Shown: positions 12,270-24,297 of the stretch, piece by piece
Numbering within the stretch: the stretch's first letter is position 1
How the letters are laid out: each line of letters starts with the position of its first letter
Assembly (NCBI GenBank): GCA_035235625.1
Contig: CP141143.1
Coordinates: forward strand, 6,740,501-6,804,500
Source of the DNA: Saururus chinensis
Lineage: Eukaryota; Streptophyta; Magnoliopsida; Piperales; Saururaceae
Length of the DNA stretch: 64,000 nucleotides
Direction of reading: 5' to 3'
The notes under the pieces: generated by a model
The model's database searches: none
Told to the model about the DNA's origin: nothing
The model's input: the letters and a program-made list of their open reading frames with translations, nothing else
Translations under genes and position numbers: made by a program

Positions 12270-14874
12270 TCAATTTCTATATAACTGAAGCTCATATCCA
12301 CTGAAGGAAGTTGAAAGCATTAGCATGTGGTTTATTGTTAGAATCCACATCTTATACTGTTCGTAACTGTTCATCTCGAGATTGATTGTCCCTTCACTTG
12401 TTGTCAAAACTATGAAACGAGATCCATTTTCTTCTGTGAGTGAATCTTCATGTAAATCAAGTACAATACCTACAACAGAGAAAAAAACAGTTAGCTTTTG
12501 ATCATTGATATGGCCCTGCACGATTCAAAATCGGCTAATCTATAGGCTTACTTTCTTTTGTACTTGCAAAGCTGTTCAGCTTATTTGTCTTCTTAATTTT
12601 CAGTACTACCTGCAATGAAATGGAAGATCACATACATAACGAAGATTGAAGCCTTCAAAAAATCTTTCAACGTGAACATGTGCAGTCGTGCGTGTGCTGT
12701 CATCTAGTCGATAACTCCCTCTCTCTCACATTAATAGTTTCATTCAGCTCTATTTGGTTTTTTAAAATTTTGAAAAACCAAACAGAGCTGTTAATTTGCT
12801 ATGGAAAGAGTATTATATTTCCTAATTGCTAATTCAGCCACCACCCAATTTTTGCCAATGACGAGCATCACATTGGTGTAAATCGGTTAATATATTTAGG
12901 AAAGTGGTATTCATATTCCATTTTTCTATATCATAGGCTTTACATCATCATTGATTAAATAGGAAAGTTGAGTTAGATTTACTTTTCTCTAATGGGTGTA
13001 GAAATATGCTAATATGGAAGTCTGATTTAATGATTGTGGTTCTAGATATAGCCATTGGCATCATCAAGTATGATTCCCTGATAAAAATAAGCTGAGGCTT
13101 TTCGTGAGTAGGGTTGGCACAGGTCTTTATTATTATTACCATTTGAGAATACTCCCTCTTTTCCATATTAATTGCATCAATTAGAAAACAAAATTGAACT
13201 AATTAATATTCTAATCCAGACAATTAATATAAAACAGAGGTAATATTAAATATAAGTAGCATTCTGTATTTTGACTGGTTGTTTTGTTTGAGGAATTCGT
13301 TGACATATTTCACATGAAATCTTTTGATAAAAGGACCACAAACCTTCGCTTGGTTATTCAGCTTAACTGATACAAATCTCAATGTGCTTCCACCTGCTTA
13401 CCATGTAAAAGGAAATTAGACAAGTTAAGCTAAAGAAAGGATCAGTATTCAACTGTTCACATTTCTAAATCTTAGTGGCAGCCGCAAACCGTAAAAAGTG
13501 TGCACTTACCACTTGATGATTTAACATAAAGCTTCGCCCCTTTTTCTAGAAGGGCTCTGTACTTCTCATACTGAAGCTCAAAGCCCTTCTTTCCGTCGAA
13601 AGGAAGTATATGCCTGCCTGTATCTTCCCTATCCTTGCGCCCTGGCCTTGCTTTAAGTGCGGCTGCTCCTCTCAGTGCTAACACAGACACAAAAAGATTA
13701 TCATTGACAGTACAACATAGCTGTCCTCGAGTCGAACTTCTTTCACGGATGACCAAGTATACAAAATCTGCTTAGTTGGTCAATTCCAGCCATTGAATTA
13801 CCATTTTCATGTCTGCCAAGAGCTGCCTATCTAGAATATAAAATTTTAGCTTTCATAGTTCAACGTAGAAACAATTACAGGACCAAAGGTGTGATTAAAT
13901 AGAGAGACTAAAAGGCTGTACATGTCGCAGCTGCGGCAGTGAGAGTCACTATCTCGCCCACCCCAGTGGCACTCATTGCCGAGCCCATGGCAGAGCTCAG
14001 CTGCTCACGGTTCGCACCCATGTCTTTCGCCACTTGTGCGCATTGCGCCGCCACCAATGCTGCCGCGGAAGCCACTGCTACTTCTTTAGTACCATTTGTC
14101 TGCTTTTCTTCCACGTTCTCTGCAGCCACGGCGGCAAGGGCCGCTGCCACGCTTGCAATGGATACAGCAGCATGAACTTCCGCTTTCACTAGCCTCTCTT
14201 CCTCCTTCCTCTTTTGCTTCATCTCTTTCAGCCATTTCATTATAGAAATGTCTTTAAACGGGAACAGCTTCTTTGGCAGGGACAAAGACTGTCAAAATAC
14301 GCTTTTATTAGGCGATTGGTGAAGGAGATTAGAAAACAAAATATGATTAGCTTCTCAAAATTCGATAGACTGAGCGTACCCATCTTTTCCGGAAGCAACG
14401 GTCGTAGTTCAACTCGGGATGTATAGCCTTCTGCAGCCATATCCACGACTAAAAAAACAAAAACACAACTGATTCATTTAGGTACGCAGGCCAATGCTGG
14501 TTGATATTACTACAGCTTCCTGTACTCATGAATATAACAACTCTACCTTCAGGTCATCAGACTTCCACGAAGGTATTGACTTGGCATTTGCACTTTCTGC
14601 CTCTATCTTCTGCAAGTTTAATGATCCACCTAAGCCAAATCGACAGCATTCGCCAAACACATTTGTGTACACTATACAGAGATTTCCCACTTACCAGCGA
14701 TGAAGCTTTTAAGTCGTTATTAATCATTCTGATTAAACTCCCTTGAACGGCTACGGACCGATCCTGCACGACTGGTTGCATGACTTGAATTGCTGTGTTG
14801 CACCATACCTGAGAAAGAAAATCCATCGAATCTACCGGCGCTTCAAGAGCCTTCATGTTCATATCTGAATCCAT
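12270..14874 (-). CDS. VAN3-binding protein / FORKED-like protein (DUF828 + PH), seven exons
   Basis: Proteins of this family bind the ARF-GAP VAN3/SFC through a C-terminal PH domain and act at the trans-Golgi network in PIN traffic and vein patterning. Exons on minus, high to low: 14695-14874, 14380-14448, 13922-14288, 13510-13677, 13344-13393, 12552-12609, 12270-12469. Every junction is GT/AG and the phases close to 1092 bases, 363 residues plus TGA. The DUF828 part includes MDFLSQVWCN (exon 1), WIWLQKAIHPELNY (exon 2), MKWLKEMKQKRKEEE followed by alanine-rich helices ending GEIVTLTAAAAT (exon 3), and LRGAAALKAR (exon 4). The PH part is exons 5-7, from LRFVSVKLNNQAK to EQYKMWILTINHML. I chose ATG 14872-14874 because it gives the short leader usual before MDFL; the frame is open further upstream. 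The protein is shorter than I recall for typical members (over 400 residues), so this may be a short paralogue. Confidence 0.88.
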
Positions 14875-14989
14875 GAAGAATATGTTTGGCCTGCAGCCTG
14901 ATAACTGCCACAAAGAATGGATGTTGCACAATGGCTTTGATATATGCAGTTGAGCTATATGGCATCCACGACCCTCCCCCATAAAACTA

Positions 14990-16780
14990 AGGCTTAACTC
15001 GCATTGTCAACCTATCATAAACGCCCAAGCAAGTCACTGTTTTATAAAATTATAAAGCTACCTGATCATGTGTAAACTATTGGGAACATAGAGGCCCGGA
15101 GGGAAAGATAGAGGAACTCAAAAGAGGCTTGATTCGTTGGTGATGAGACAGCTAGCAATACCATTCAATAGAATTTTTATTAGAAAATTAATAAAAATTC
15201 TCATGGGGAAACAAGACGGGCGCTGGAACTGGACTTGCTTGGGTGGATTCTCAAAAAATCAAATGAGTGCAAACATATGCCAGCCATGATAGTAGCATTA
15301 ACTTTATGTGCTAGTTTATCCGTAAAGAGAAGAGGCATCTGATCTAGGCCCTCCTTCGCTGCCATCCATTGCTTGCAAGCCTCAGAAAATCATAGCTCAG
15401 TACAAGAAATTCCCAAAAGGAAGGTGTGTGGTGTTGTATGCTGGGACTATTGGGGCACCACTTGCCTACATGGATGTGAAAGCCCTGTCGAGCATTATAG
15501 CACCCAAACGTGCACGTGGGCCATTCCTCTCACTTTGGCTGCTCAAAAGAGGGAAGACATGAATGATTATGCTAACCGATGATTAATTCAAGTCGCATGC
15601 GACTAGTTGCCCATAATAGAAGCCAAAGCTAAATTTATACTAATAAAGTAAAAGAAAGGAAGTCCGAGTTCATTATGTGTTGAATTGAATATAACGTGTT
15701 CATGATCTTCCCTAGTCCTGGCAATGGTAGAACGACGGGGCTTTTCAATCATTTCACCCAAAATTACTTTGAAGTAAGGAATAACGGATTGGGAATTGGC
15801 AAGGCTAATGATATACAGCAACTGAAAAAGATGAGGACTGATTTCATTGGCACACATGCAATCGCTACAATCTGAAATTGGAGATGGTGCTAAAATTATC
15901 ACCCATCTTTCTTCTACCTCATAATCACGGCCCGAGACGCATGGAATTTTTTAAAAAGGAAACCCAGAAGCTAAAGATTAATCATCAACAGATTTGGATT
16001 ATATTATGTTGATCATCATGTACGACAAATTACTGCTTAATGGAGATTAACCGAAGGAAAAAGAGCGTAAGCTACATAACATATGGTACAAGTTAAATTT
16101 TGTAAATCAATATTCCGCAGCTCCGTCGACATTGGAAGGCCATAGTCCAAAGCATATGAATAACATGCAACCTTAAATGAAAGTTGTTGGTTGAAGTTTG
16201 CATCCAAAGCTATTTGTCAGAAGGGGACCTTTTAAGAGAGTAGTGTCCCATTGAAGAGATTCATAGCGTTCATGTGATCTTGTTCCAACAATGGAACGCT
16301 GTAGCAGTCAGGATGCCCATTTTCCTCATAGTTTTGTTATACTTGACCTATTATTTTAACATTTTTGACCTTTTTATAATACTATACAAATTGGTACAAG
16401 TATTTAAAACTCCGTACATGCATCTACACTTTTATTATGATACCTATGATACATTTTCTTGATTCAAAAATTATGCTCTAATATTCCTCCGTTCCTGGCC
16501 ATGTATCAGTGCTGCATACCATATTTTAAGTCATCACCGGTTCGAACTACCAACTGTTTTAAAATACATAATATGAAATTTATTTCTTACAAAAATGTCC
16601 AAATACCAAAAATGTATGTAAGAAATACTTGTTGATGTTCAAATACATATATTTTAGGGATTTTAATTTTTAAAGTTTTAGTTTCACTTTGCCATAAAGA
16701 TTTGATTTAAATAACTAATGTACGAGTTTTAATTCAGACATTAAATTGCCTTAATGCACTGCATATAAAAGAATACAAAA
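14990..16780. other. Unassigned region upstream of the VAN3BP-like gene
   Basis: This holds the probable promoter of the minus-strand gene near 14990-15100, one exon-like segment at about 15323-15561 (listed separately), and a 99-codon minus-strand open frame at 15603-15902 that I do not recognise. The rest is AT-rich with no clear repeat borders. Confidence 0.4.
15323..15561 (+). pseudogene. Orphan coding-like segment, identity unknown
   Basis: One plus-strand frame stays open for about 79 codons and looks protein-like: an EEASDLGPPSLPSIACK start, then KIIAQYKKFPKGRCVVLYAG, then APLAYMDVKALSSIIAPKRA, ending in a lysine-rich tail and a stop. Composition and lack of low complexity suggest a real exon or a captured gene piece rather than chance. 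There is no early ATG; the first methionine is internal. I do not recognise the family and see no partner exons with good splice sites nearby. Confidence 0.35.
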
Positions 16781-16784
16781 TACT

Positions 16785-16880
16785 CTCTCCATTCCCGATA
16801 GTCTCATTTTACAAAAATACTTGTTACACATTAAATATTCCATTCGCATATGTTCTCCTGCCAATTAGAAAGTTTCTGAT
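16785..16880. repeat. Degenerate Stowaway-like fragment
   Basis: The sequence TACTCTCTCCATTCCCGATAG resembles the CTCCCTCCGTCCC terminus of plant Stowaway (Tc1/mariner) MITEs. Similar decayed ends occur near 20865-21060, 35775, 42593-42684 and 58620-58790. No intact pair of termini is seen here. Confidence 0.35.
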
Positions 16881-17442
16881 ATACTTCTCCTTGTACGTAG
16901 GAGGAAGGGAATTGAAGTAAGAAAGCTATAATTTTTTTTATAAAAATTGTATTATGCCTTAAAATTTTGGCGAGTTAGTTTTTTTTTGGTCTTTTTGTAA
17001 TTTGCACCTTGTATAAAAATCACATTTTTTACAAATAAGATACTTAATATGAGATATAAAAAGTAGGTTATGTATAAAATAAAATATATCAAAAGTATAA
17101 AAAAATGTTTTGGCCCAGTATAAGGTCGAAGTCCACTTGTTGGGCTGTTTCGGCCAAGTAGTTGCACCACGTGAGGGGCAACTGGCAAGATCGACAACCA
17201 ATTTCTTGCACTTCGATTTTGTCAATAATGAATGTCATGCATACACTGTCCTCCTTAGCCTAAGTATAATAGGAGGTTTATTTGTAAATCCAAGGTCATT
17301 AACATATGGAGTATAATATTCCCTTCTTATAAACATGTTATATTTAATTTTTTAAAATAAATTAAAATAAGACTTACTATGCGATAGAAATAGGAGTCTG
17401 CCTAGTGTGTGTAGGAAGCATTTTTCATACTCCCGTAAGCTG

Positions 17443-17560
17443 AGCATAAGGAATGAATCCGGAGTGTCTATTTTTAAGATTGATTGTGCACACGCTAGTG
17501 CACGTTAGCATAAGTGATCATCAATCTTGAAAATAGACGATCTCCATACGTTTCTTATGC
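17443..17560. repeat. Long imperfect hairpin (118 bp)
   Basis: The left arm begins GCATAAGGAATG and runs through GTCTATTTTTAAGATTGATT. The right arm is its near reverse complement, AATCTTGAAAATAGAC through TTTCTTATGC. The arms are about 42 bases with a ~34-base loop. It could be a small foldback MITE or a MIRNA-like precursor. No TA or TAA target duplication is obvious. Confidence 0.6.
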
Positions 17561-17666
17561 TTTTGTGTGTTTGATAGTGTTGTACTAAACAGGGTTAAGA
17601 GTCAAACCTTCCCCTCTCGGCTCTCTCTTTCTCCCCATCTATGCTAGCTCCCTAGTGTTTCACCTA

Positions 17667-18165
17667 GGGCATGTTAGGAGTTATGAAAAAAAAATTCAAG
17701 AAAAGCAACTTCCTAAGAAAATTATATTTCCATTGAAATTAATTATCGAAATTTCCATGGTTAGGGGTTTATTTAAAAAAAATTCATGAAAATTTTTATT
17801 AATGTACATTTTAAAAAAATTACTAGATAAAAAAAACCTATGTTAATAGAGAATATCATATTTATGTCTTTTTACATATTTTTTTGTTTGATTAGGTAAC
17901 TCTTTTAGTCAATCATGCATGGTTATGAGTAGAAAAAAATATCTTGAACATAATTTGCTGCCAAAAAAGTATCCTAGACACAATTTTTTAAATAAAATTA
18001 ATGAAAAAATCACATTAACTCAAATACACATAAATTATTATGCACGTGCATCTATATAAAACTATCATTTAGCAATGATTCTATTCTATCAAGCATTCTA
18101 TGCAAAATAATCCATAACATATTCTATGAAAAATAAAAATACAAAAACAATACAAATGGCTACAG
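17667..18165. mobile_element. Harbinger-type non-autonomous copy (partial)
   Basis: It begins GGGCATGTTAGGAGTTATG and stays similar for about 500 bases to 51842-52440, where the same family carries Harbinger transposase remains. This copy lacks an internal ~100 bp present in the other, and its similarity stops near GGCTACAG. The terminus resembles the GGGCCTGTT ends common in plant PIF/Harbinger elements. The opposite terminus is not visible. Confidence 0.6.
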
Positions 18166-18240
18166 ATATAAGTTCTAGTTCAAAAGTAGATAAGATATAC
18201 TTCTCTTTACTGTTGAGTCGTGTTATGTACTGGTCTTAAT

Positions 18241-18328
18241 ATAACCAATAACAATTAATAACACATTGGTCATATAGGTAAATTATAACCAATGACAATT
18301 AATAACACTATGGTCGAATGGACGAATA
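18241..18328 (+). repeat. 44-bp tandem duplication
   Basis: A 44-bp unit beginning ATAACCAATAACAATTAATA is repeated twice in tandem with a few differences. Confidence 0.7.
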
Positions 18329-18774
18329 AGTAGCATGCCCTCATGTAACTATAGTAGTAATGACTTTAGAGGAATGTAGGTACATAGTGGCGACATCCCA
18401 ACTCATGAAGGTTGACACTTCCAATTCCAATCACAATGGACCTATGCAAGCTCCTAGTTTGATATTCAAAAAATATAAAATATATAATATATAATTACAC
18501 AAAAAATTAATTATATTTCTTCAACTTATATAAGATATATTTAAGTTAGAGTCATGTTGATAAGTGTTGAGCACATATCAGCCAGGATCTTGATCTTGTC
18601 GCCCAAGGTAGTAGATGGGCAGAATAACATCTACTCTGTGGGCGGCGGATTATCATCTTCCGTTTCTCAACTATTCCTATTTAAGCTAATATAAATGTAT
18701 AAAATATATTTATATTAATATAATTTAATATATTATATAATAAAATTATTTAATATGTAAGAAAAATGATTTGT

Positions 18775-19347
18775 GATGCTAATATATAAGCGTCGTAAAT
18801 AACTTGTTATTCACAATGCTAAAATAAGAGTGTTGCAAAAAACCTTCATTTGTGATGCTTCTTCAAAAGTGCCGCAAATGCAAGATAGTTGTGACACTTT
18901 TACTAAAATGTCGCAAACAATCCTTATATTTATAATGCTTTAGCACAAGTGTCTCAAATATGAAATAAACCTCATATTTGCGACACTTTTACTAAAGTGT
19001 CGCAAATAACTTTATCTATTTTCTTCATCTGGCATGTGCAAAGCTATTAGCGATGCTTTTGCATAAACGTCATTAATACAATAATTTATTTACAATGTTC
19101 ACATCATAACATCACAAAATATATAAGCTATTGGCGACACTTCACAAGATGCATCACAAGTACATTTAGTGGAAGGGGCACAAACCTTATTTGCGACTCT
19201 TGCCTCAAAAGTGTCGCAAATAACTATAAAATGGCGACATTGTTTTTGCTATAAGAAATTTTTAGGGAAATTTTTTATGAGCATCACAAATACTATATAT
19301 TAGCGGAGCTAAATTTAGCTTTGTAGATGCCATTTTTTGTAGTAGTG
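18775..19347. mobile_element. CACTA element end (truncated, non-autonomous)
   Basis: The right end reads CCATTTTTTGTAGTAGTG, the reverse complement of a CACTACTACAAAAAATGG terminus. Inside are many copies of a subterminal motif like TTTGCGACACTT in both orientations, typical of CACTA transposase-binding arrays. No matching left terminus is visible, so this is a fragment. No transposase is present. Confidence 0.7.
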
Positions 19348-21170
19348 AGAGGATGGATCGTCTTTAAGGGGAATTCACATTGAGAAAGGCATTGTGAGAC
19401 CAAGGCAACAACAAAGACCAAACACTTGATCTTGAAGAAGGAAATGGTTGACTACATCTTACAAGAAAAGGTCAGACCTCAATTTAATGTTGATAATGAG
19501 GTTGAACTATGAGAATGTCAAAGTTAAGCATATAATGTACAAAGGATGGCTCTTTTTAATATTTATAATACAACTAGTTCTGGAGAAAATAGTTGTTGTC
19601 TCTACATACGTATAACCCATGAGATTGACTTTGACGTCTTGTTACTTTGCACATGGGGTTGTAGGCATGGATAAGAAAGGTGTCTTTATGATCCTTGTGT
19701 ATTCTCAACTTGTAGTATATGCTTAGTATAGTAATTCAATTGTTATCTTAAGGGTGATAATGTTATGAGAGGGTTTTATTTGAGTAAGTCATTAAATGAC
19801 TTAGGCTATTATGATACTCAATGAACCTATGAGTTTGAACGAATATAAATGAGAATTTAGATACACAAGTGTCGTTGACATCAGCATGAACGAAAATAAA
19901 TGAGAATTTAGATACACAAGTGTCGTTGACATCAGCATTGTCATGTCAATGGACATGTCAATGAATTGAAAAAGGATAAACATATTGTCTATATAGACTG
20001 AAGACATCGATGGTCACAACGCCATCATCAAGGTGTTGATGGACTTGTCTAGAGGGTTTGATGCAGCCAGACTTATGATTTTGAAATACTTTTTTTACCT
20101 TTCACAAGAATGATTATAAGAGAGAATTGGTGTACATTTTATCTACCAATGGGTACGATAGATATAGAAAACATAAGTTATGTGTATAATGCTTAAGAGA
20201 GGAAAACGATAAATTTAGACCTAAACTATACCTAAAAGAGATTGAGGGTCATGATTACCTTAGTTAATAGTGAATAATACTATTGAGTATTGGATTTTAA
20301 AGGAGTCTACCCCCCATTGTATGGTTCTATGATATATGAGATGAAATATAAGGAGGTTGGTCTTCAAAGGACCATATATTTTAACCATGATGAGGGTGTG
20401 TTTGGCCTTTAGAGGGCCATTGCTTTCACCAAAGAGGCTTGGGAGTTCCAATATTCAAAGGCTCATGTGCAAATTTGACCATTTAGGATTCTCGACAATT
20501 ATGGTATACTAAGAATTACTACCCCTCGGATTGAAGAACATTTGTGGGACCTCTACTTTATTTCGTGGCCGGAGAAAGTTTATGACATTTTGTAATATTC
20601 TAAGTTAACCCAAGGAAAGAGAGAATGTTTTGAAGATCAAAAGGAGACTCGTAGATCCCTAATCGACTGCAGCCTCATCACCTAAGTGAGAGGATGTGAT
20701 GAGACTAGGAGAACTAGATGATGGGTCACTTTAAAGGTGATAGTCAACATTGTGAAGAGTCACCACAATGGATTAAACATAAGAGTGGCCGCGGTACATA
20801 AAATCTTATCTAATCTTTTGTCTAACTATAAGATAGTGTAGCTTTTCAATAATAATATTCCCTCTTGTCTTAAAATAATAGTTCCATTTGACAAAAAAAA
20901 TTATTCCATATTAATAGATTTATTTTATTCTATTTAAGTAGTTGAGTATTTAAAAAAAATATATCATAAGTTTATTTTCCCTTCTCTTAGATGTAGGTTT
21001 TACTATTTAATAAAAATTTCTATTTTTCTAAATATAACTATTAATATTAGAGAGAGAGAAAGAGTAAGAAGAGTAATAAGTTTTGTTCCAAAACATCAAA
21101 GCCCATTTTTTTCTTTTAGAGTGCTTTAAATTTTGATGGGGCATTCAAAAGGAACTTAGGAAAAGTTGTT
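19348..21170. other. Decayed unassigned DNA between two CACTA elements
   Basis: No recognisable coding. It includes a 51-bp tandem duplication at 19836-19937 (unit starting TGAACGAA) and a degenerate Stowaway-like stretch at about 20865-21060. Short open frames are interrupted often. Confidence 0.45.
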
Positions 21171-21177
21171 AGTATTA

Positions 21178-21486
21178 AAAAAAATTACCATTATAAACCA
21201 CTTTGGGAAATATTTTCCAAAGTGGTGTTCATTTTTGCCATGTAGGTGCCAACCAAGCGATTGGCGCCTGCATAGCTTTTTTTTTTAGTTGATTTTGTCC
21301 TTTAGAATGACGAAATTAGGTTTAAGATGATTTCGTCCTTTAAATCAACTTAAGTCGATTTCGTCCTTCTAAAGGACGAAATCACCACACTTAGCCGAAT
21401 TCGCTCGTTCATCCCGGTAAACAAAGCTGATTTCATATGTTTAAAGGACGAAATCATTTTGTCTGATTTATAATGGTAATTTTTTT
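21178..21486. mobile_element. Small foldback MITE with FTCGTCC-like palindromes
   Basis: Terminal inverted repeats AAAAAAATTACCATTATAAA and its complement bound ~309 bp. TATTA lies at or next to both ends and may be the target duplication. Inside, GATTTCGTCCTT recurs several times and forms a near-perfect palindrome around 21357-21383. No coding capacity. The superfamily is not determined. Confidence 0.65.
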
Positions 21487-22109
21487 ATATTATTTAAATA
21501 ATTTTCCCAAGTTGTTATTGAGGGAGTTATTGGAGACTCCGATGGTAATTTTGTTGTAGGTTTCACAAATGGAAATACCATATAAATCATATATATCTCA
21601 AAGTTAGAGGAGGCAAATGCACCGAGTTTTAGCTTGCCTGAAAATGTTCACTAAGAACCCGAACTTGGCCATTAAGCCCGAATAACTAGTCCTGTCAAGA
21701 AATAAATGGTTATCAAACGCTCAGGTTGCACTACAACAAATTGCAGTATTAGCAATGTATATATGTGTCGCTAATAGTACCATAAGCATCATTAATGAGT
21801 ATTAGCAACACATAAAAAGTGTTACTAAATGCATCGATAAAACTATAGTTGCTATTACTTATTAGCGACGCTTACGATAAGAGTCGTTAATAGTATAACA
21901 TTAACGACGTATAAATAAATGTCACTAAATACGCTATTATTTGCAACATATACTTATGCATCTCTAATAATAATTTTTTAAAATAAAATAATAAAAATAA
22001 TTTCCCAAAAAAAGGAATACAAATTTTATTTTTCGATTAGTGACGCTTGTGAAAGCATAGCTAATATGAAATTAAAAAAATAAAAAGTCATTAGCGATGC
22101 TTATCGACG

Positions 22110-22890
22110 ACGAGGGATTGGGATCCGGCGGGGAACCTTCCTCTGGTATGTTGACTAGAGGGGGGGGACCAGTTGGAGGGAGGAGCCAAAATCTAGCAGG
22201 GGAGCCGGATTCCAGCCCCCTGGCCCCAGAGCCCCTTCCTTCGGCGGAGGGGGGAGCTGGAAGGAATCCGGCTCCCCTCCCGCTCCCCCCTCTCTCCCCA
22301 GCTCCACCCCCTCCTTCCCCTCCTCTGAAAATCTAGGGGAAGGAGGGAGGCGGTGCCTGGGAGAGAGGGGGAGTGAGAGGGAGGAGGGGGTTGGGGAACT
22401 GGAGGACGGTGGGGTGCCGGAATCCGGCCCCCCACCCCATTCCTTCCCCTCCAAAAATTAGAGGGGAAGGAGGGGGGAAGGGGGAGCCAGGAGTGAGAAA
22501 GGGGGAAGCGGGGAGGGGAAGGGGGCAGAGTGAGATGGCCGGGGGAGGACGCGGGACGGTGGTGGGCGGCTGTGGTGTAGTGGGAGGGAAAGGGGGTTGG
22601 GACGCGAGGGCAGACACATGGCTGGGGTGCAACGGGGGAGGAGGTGGGCTGGGGTGCAGCAGGACAGCTGAGACGACGGGGCAGATGGTCAACGACAGAA
22701 GGTGGACGGGTGGCAGGGGTGCAGCGGGGGCGGACGGGCGGCGAAAGAGGGTAGCTGGGGTGTAGCGGGGTGGACGGGAGGCTGGGGTGCAGTCGGGCGG
22801 CTGAGATGCAGGCAAAGACGGCGGTTGGGGTGCAGCGGGGCGAATGGCGACAACAGCGGTTGGCACACAACGGCGGGGAGGCGAGGAGTG
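22110..22890. repeat. GC-rich degenerate minisatellite block inside CACTA
   Basis: The block is strongly G-rich on plus, and its second half repeats a degenerate unit close to GCTGGGGTGCAGCGGGGCGG. Both strands are open over long stretches (for example 251 codons on minus), giving proline, serine, histidine and arginine-rich products with no known domain. The openness follows from base composition, so I do not call a gene. It may be captured host DNA that has been amplified. Confidence 0.6.
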
Positions 22891-23704
22891 GAAAATAGAC
22901 AAAAATCCCACGCAGGCGAATATATATTGCTTGAGTAGGTGATTTCACCCTGTGCGGGTATTTTTTGGAAGCACATTTTATTTTTTACGATGCTTAGAAA
23001 GCGTCGCAAATAAACGTATTAGCGATGCTTTGTCTTAGCGTCGTAAAAAGGTATTTTTTGCCAACTAATAATAAAATTGTTGCCAATATTATATCTTAGT
23101 GTCGTTTTCTTAAACGTCGCAAATAATATCTATTTACGACAATTATACATAAACGTCGTTAACATTTAGGGCTGCCAACGGAACGATATGGTTACGGTAT
23201 AACCTATTCCATTATCATAACCATTTCTGAAATTTTTATCCATAACCGTTCCATTAAGTAAACAGTATAGTTACTTCCATAACCGTACCTTCCATTAATA
23301 AATGGCCGGTTAATCGAATAACCATTATCCATTACATTTTTAAAAATGTGCTAAAAATCTAAAATAATTATTTTTTATTCACTTAATTAAATATTACTAA
23401 GGTAAAAAACTAACATCATTACTACTCTTATTTATAGTTGTTGCAAATAAATTGTAAAGATTAAACAAAAACATAAATGGATACATATATTAGGCATATA
23501 TATATATAAATTAATTATTTTTTAATAATTATTTTCTATTATATGAGTCTAGCTTCAAGACATCCATCTAGTGCCTGTTTGAGAAGAATCCCAATGTGAG
23601 AATAATAATTATCTTATCACCGCCATCTATATGTAAATGTGCATTAAAAGCAAAAATGAGACCACATGTAGTGATGCTCATTATCCATTAATGTCTTTTT
23701 TAAG

Positions 23705-24297
23705 CAATGTTTTAAAACCCAACCAGGGAGCCTGACCCAGATTAGTGGTCGGGCCAATGTTTTAAAAATTGGGTCAGCCCGGCCAGTTTGACCGGGCTCA
23801 ATCGGACCTAATTCATAAATCAGACAAGTTCATCTACTTTAACTAGTTAAGTTAACCTGACCGGGTCAACATGACCCGGCTGGTTGAACAGCCGACCCGT
23901 TGCTCGGGTCAAACCGATTTAATACTCTCATGAAAAAAATTCATGTTGGAGACTATTTTCCAACTCACATTTTGTGAGAGCCCATCGGCAAGCCTAACCC
24001 ACCAGGCTGCAACAAGTTTGTTTATACACATTTTTATTTTCTTTAATATTTATCTATTTTACATTACTCCAAAAAAAAATCTCCACGGCAGGATTTGAAC
24101 CCATGTCGTGATAAAAATAGCATTTACACTCTTACCAACTAAGTTACAATAATTTCGTGTGAGTATTGTACCTAACTTTATGTTTATTCTAATATATGGA
24201 AAAATCGGGTCAACCCAGGTTGACTGGCGGTTGAACCCAATTAACCCGGCCCGACAACCAATCTGGGTCAATGGCCGGGCCGGTTTTTAAAACATTG
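23705..24297. mobile_element. Foldback element with GGCCGG termini nested in hAT
   Basis: The right end reads GGCCGGTTTTTAAAACATTG reversed in sense to CAATGTTTTAAAAATTGGG at 23755. A second, shorter left end CAATGTTTTAAAACCC lies 50 bp upstream at 23705, so the left terminus is duplicated or an older copy was hit. GGGTCAACC and GGCCGGGC motifs recur near both ends. It encodes no protein but carries a tRNA-like segment. Confidence 0.65.
24081..24147 (-). ncRNA. tRNA-like Pol III promoter cassette (not a functional tRNA)
   Basis: On minus it reads TAACTTAGTTGGTAAGAGTG, close to an A box, then GGGTTCAAATCC, a good B box, and is followed at once by a run of nine T, a Pol III terminator. The spacing resembles a tRNA gene, but the acceptor-stem halves do not pair well, so I do not call a tRNA. 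It is probably a SINE-like or tRNA-derived insert in the foldback element. Confidence 0.5.

Noticed and set aside
13939-14175. Alanine/serine-rich plus-strand frame
   Set aside because: Antisense shadow of exon 3 of the VAN3BP-like gene, whose splice phases all close on minus.
19360-20720. Possible CACTA transposase remnant between the two CACTA elements
   Set aside because: Frames are short and none shows recognisable transposase motifs.
22155-22948. Proline/serine-rich frames of 99-251 codons on the minus strand
   Set aside because: Low-complexity products of a G-rich repeat block inside a transposon; openness is explained by composition.
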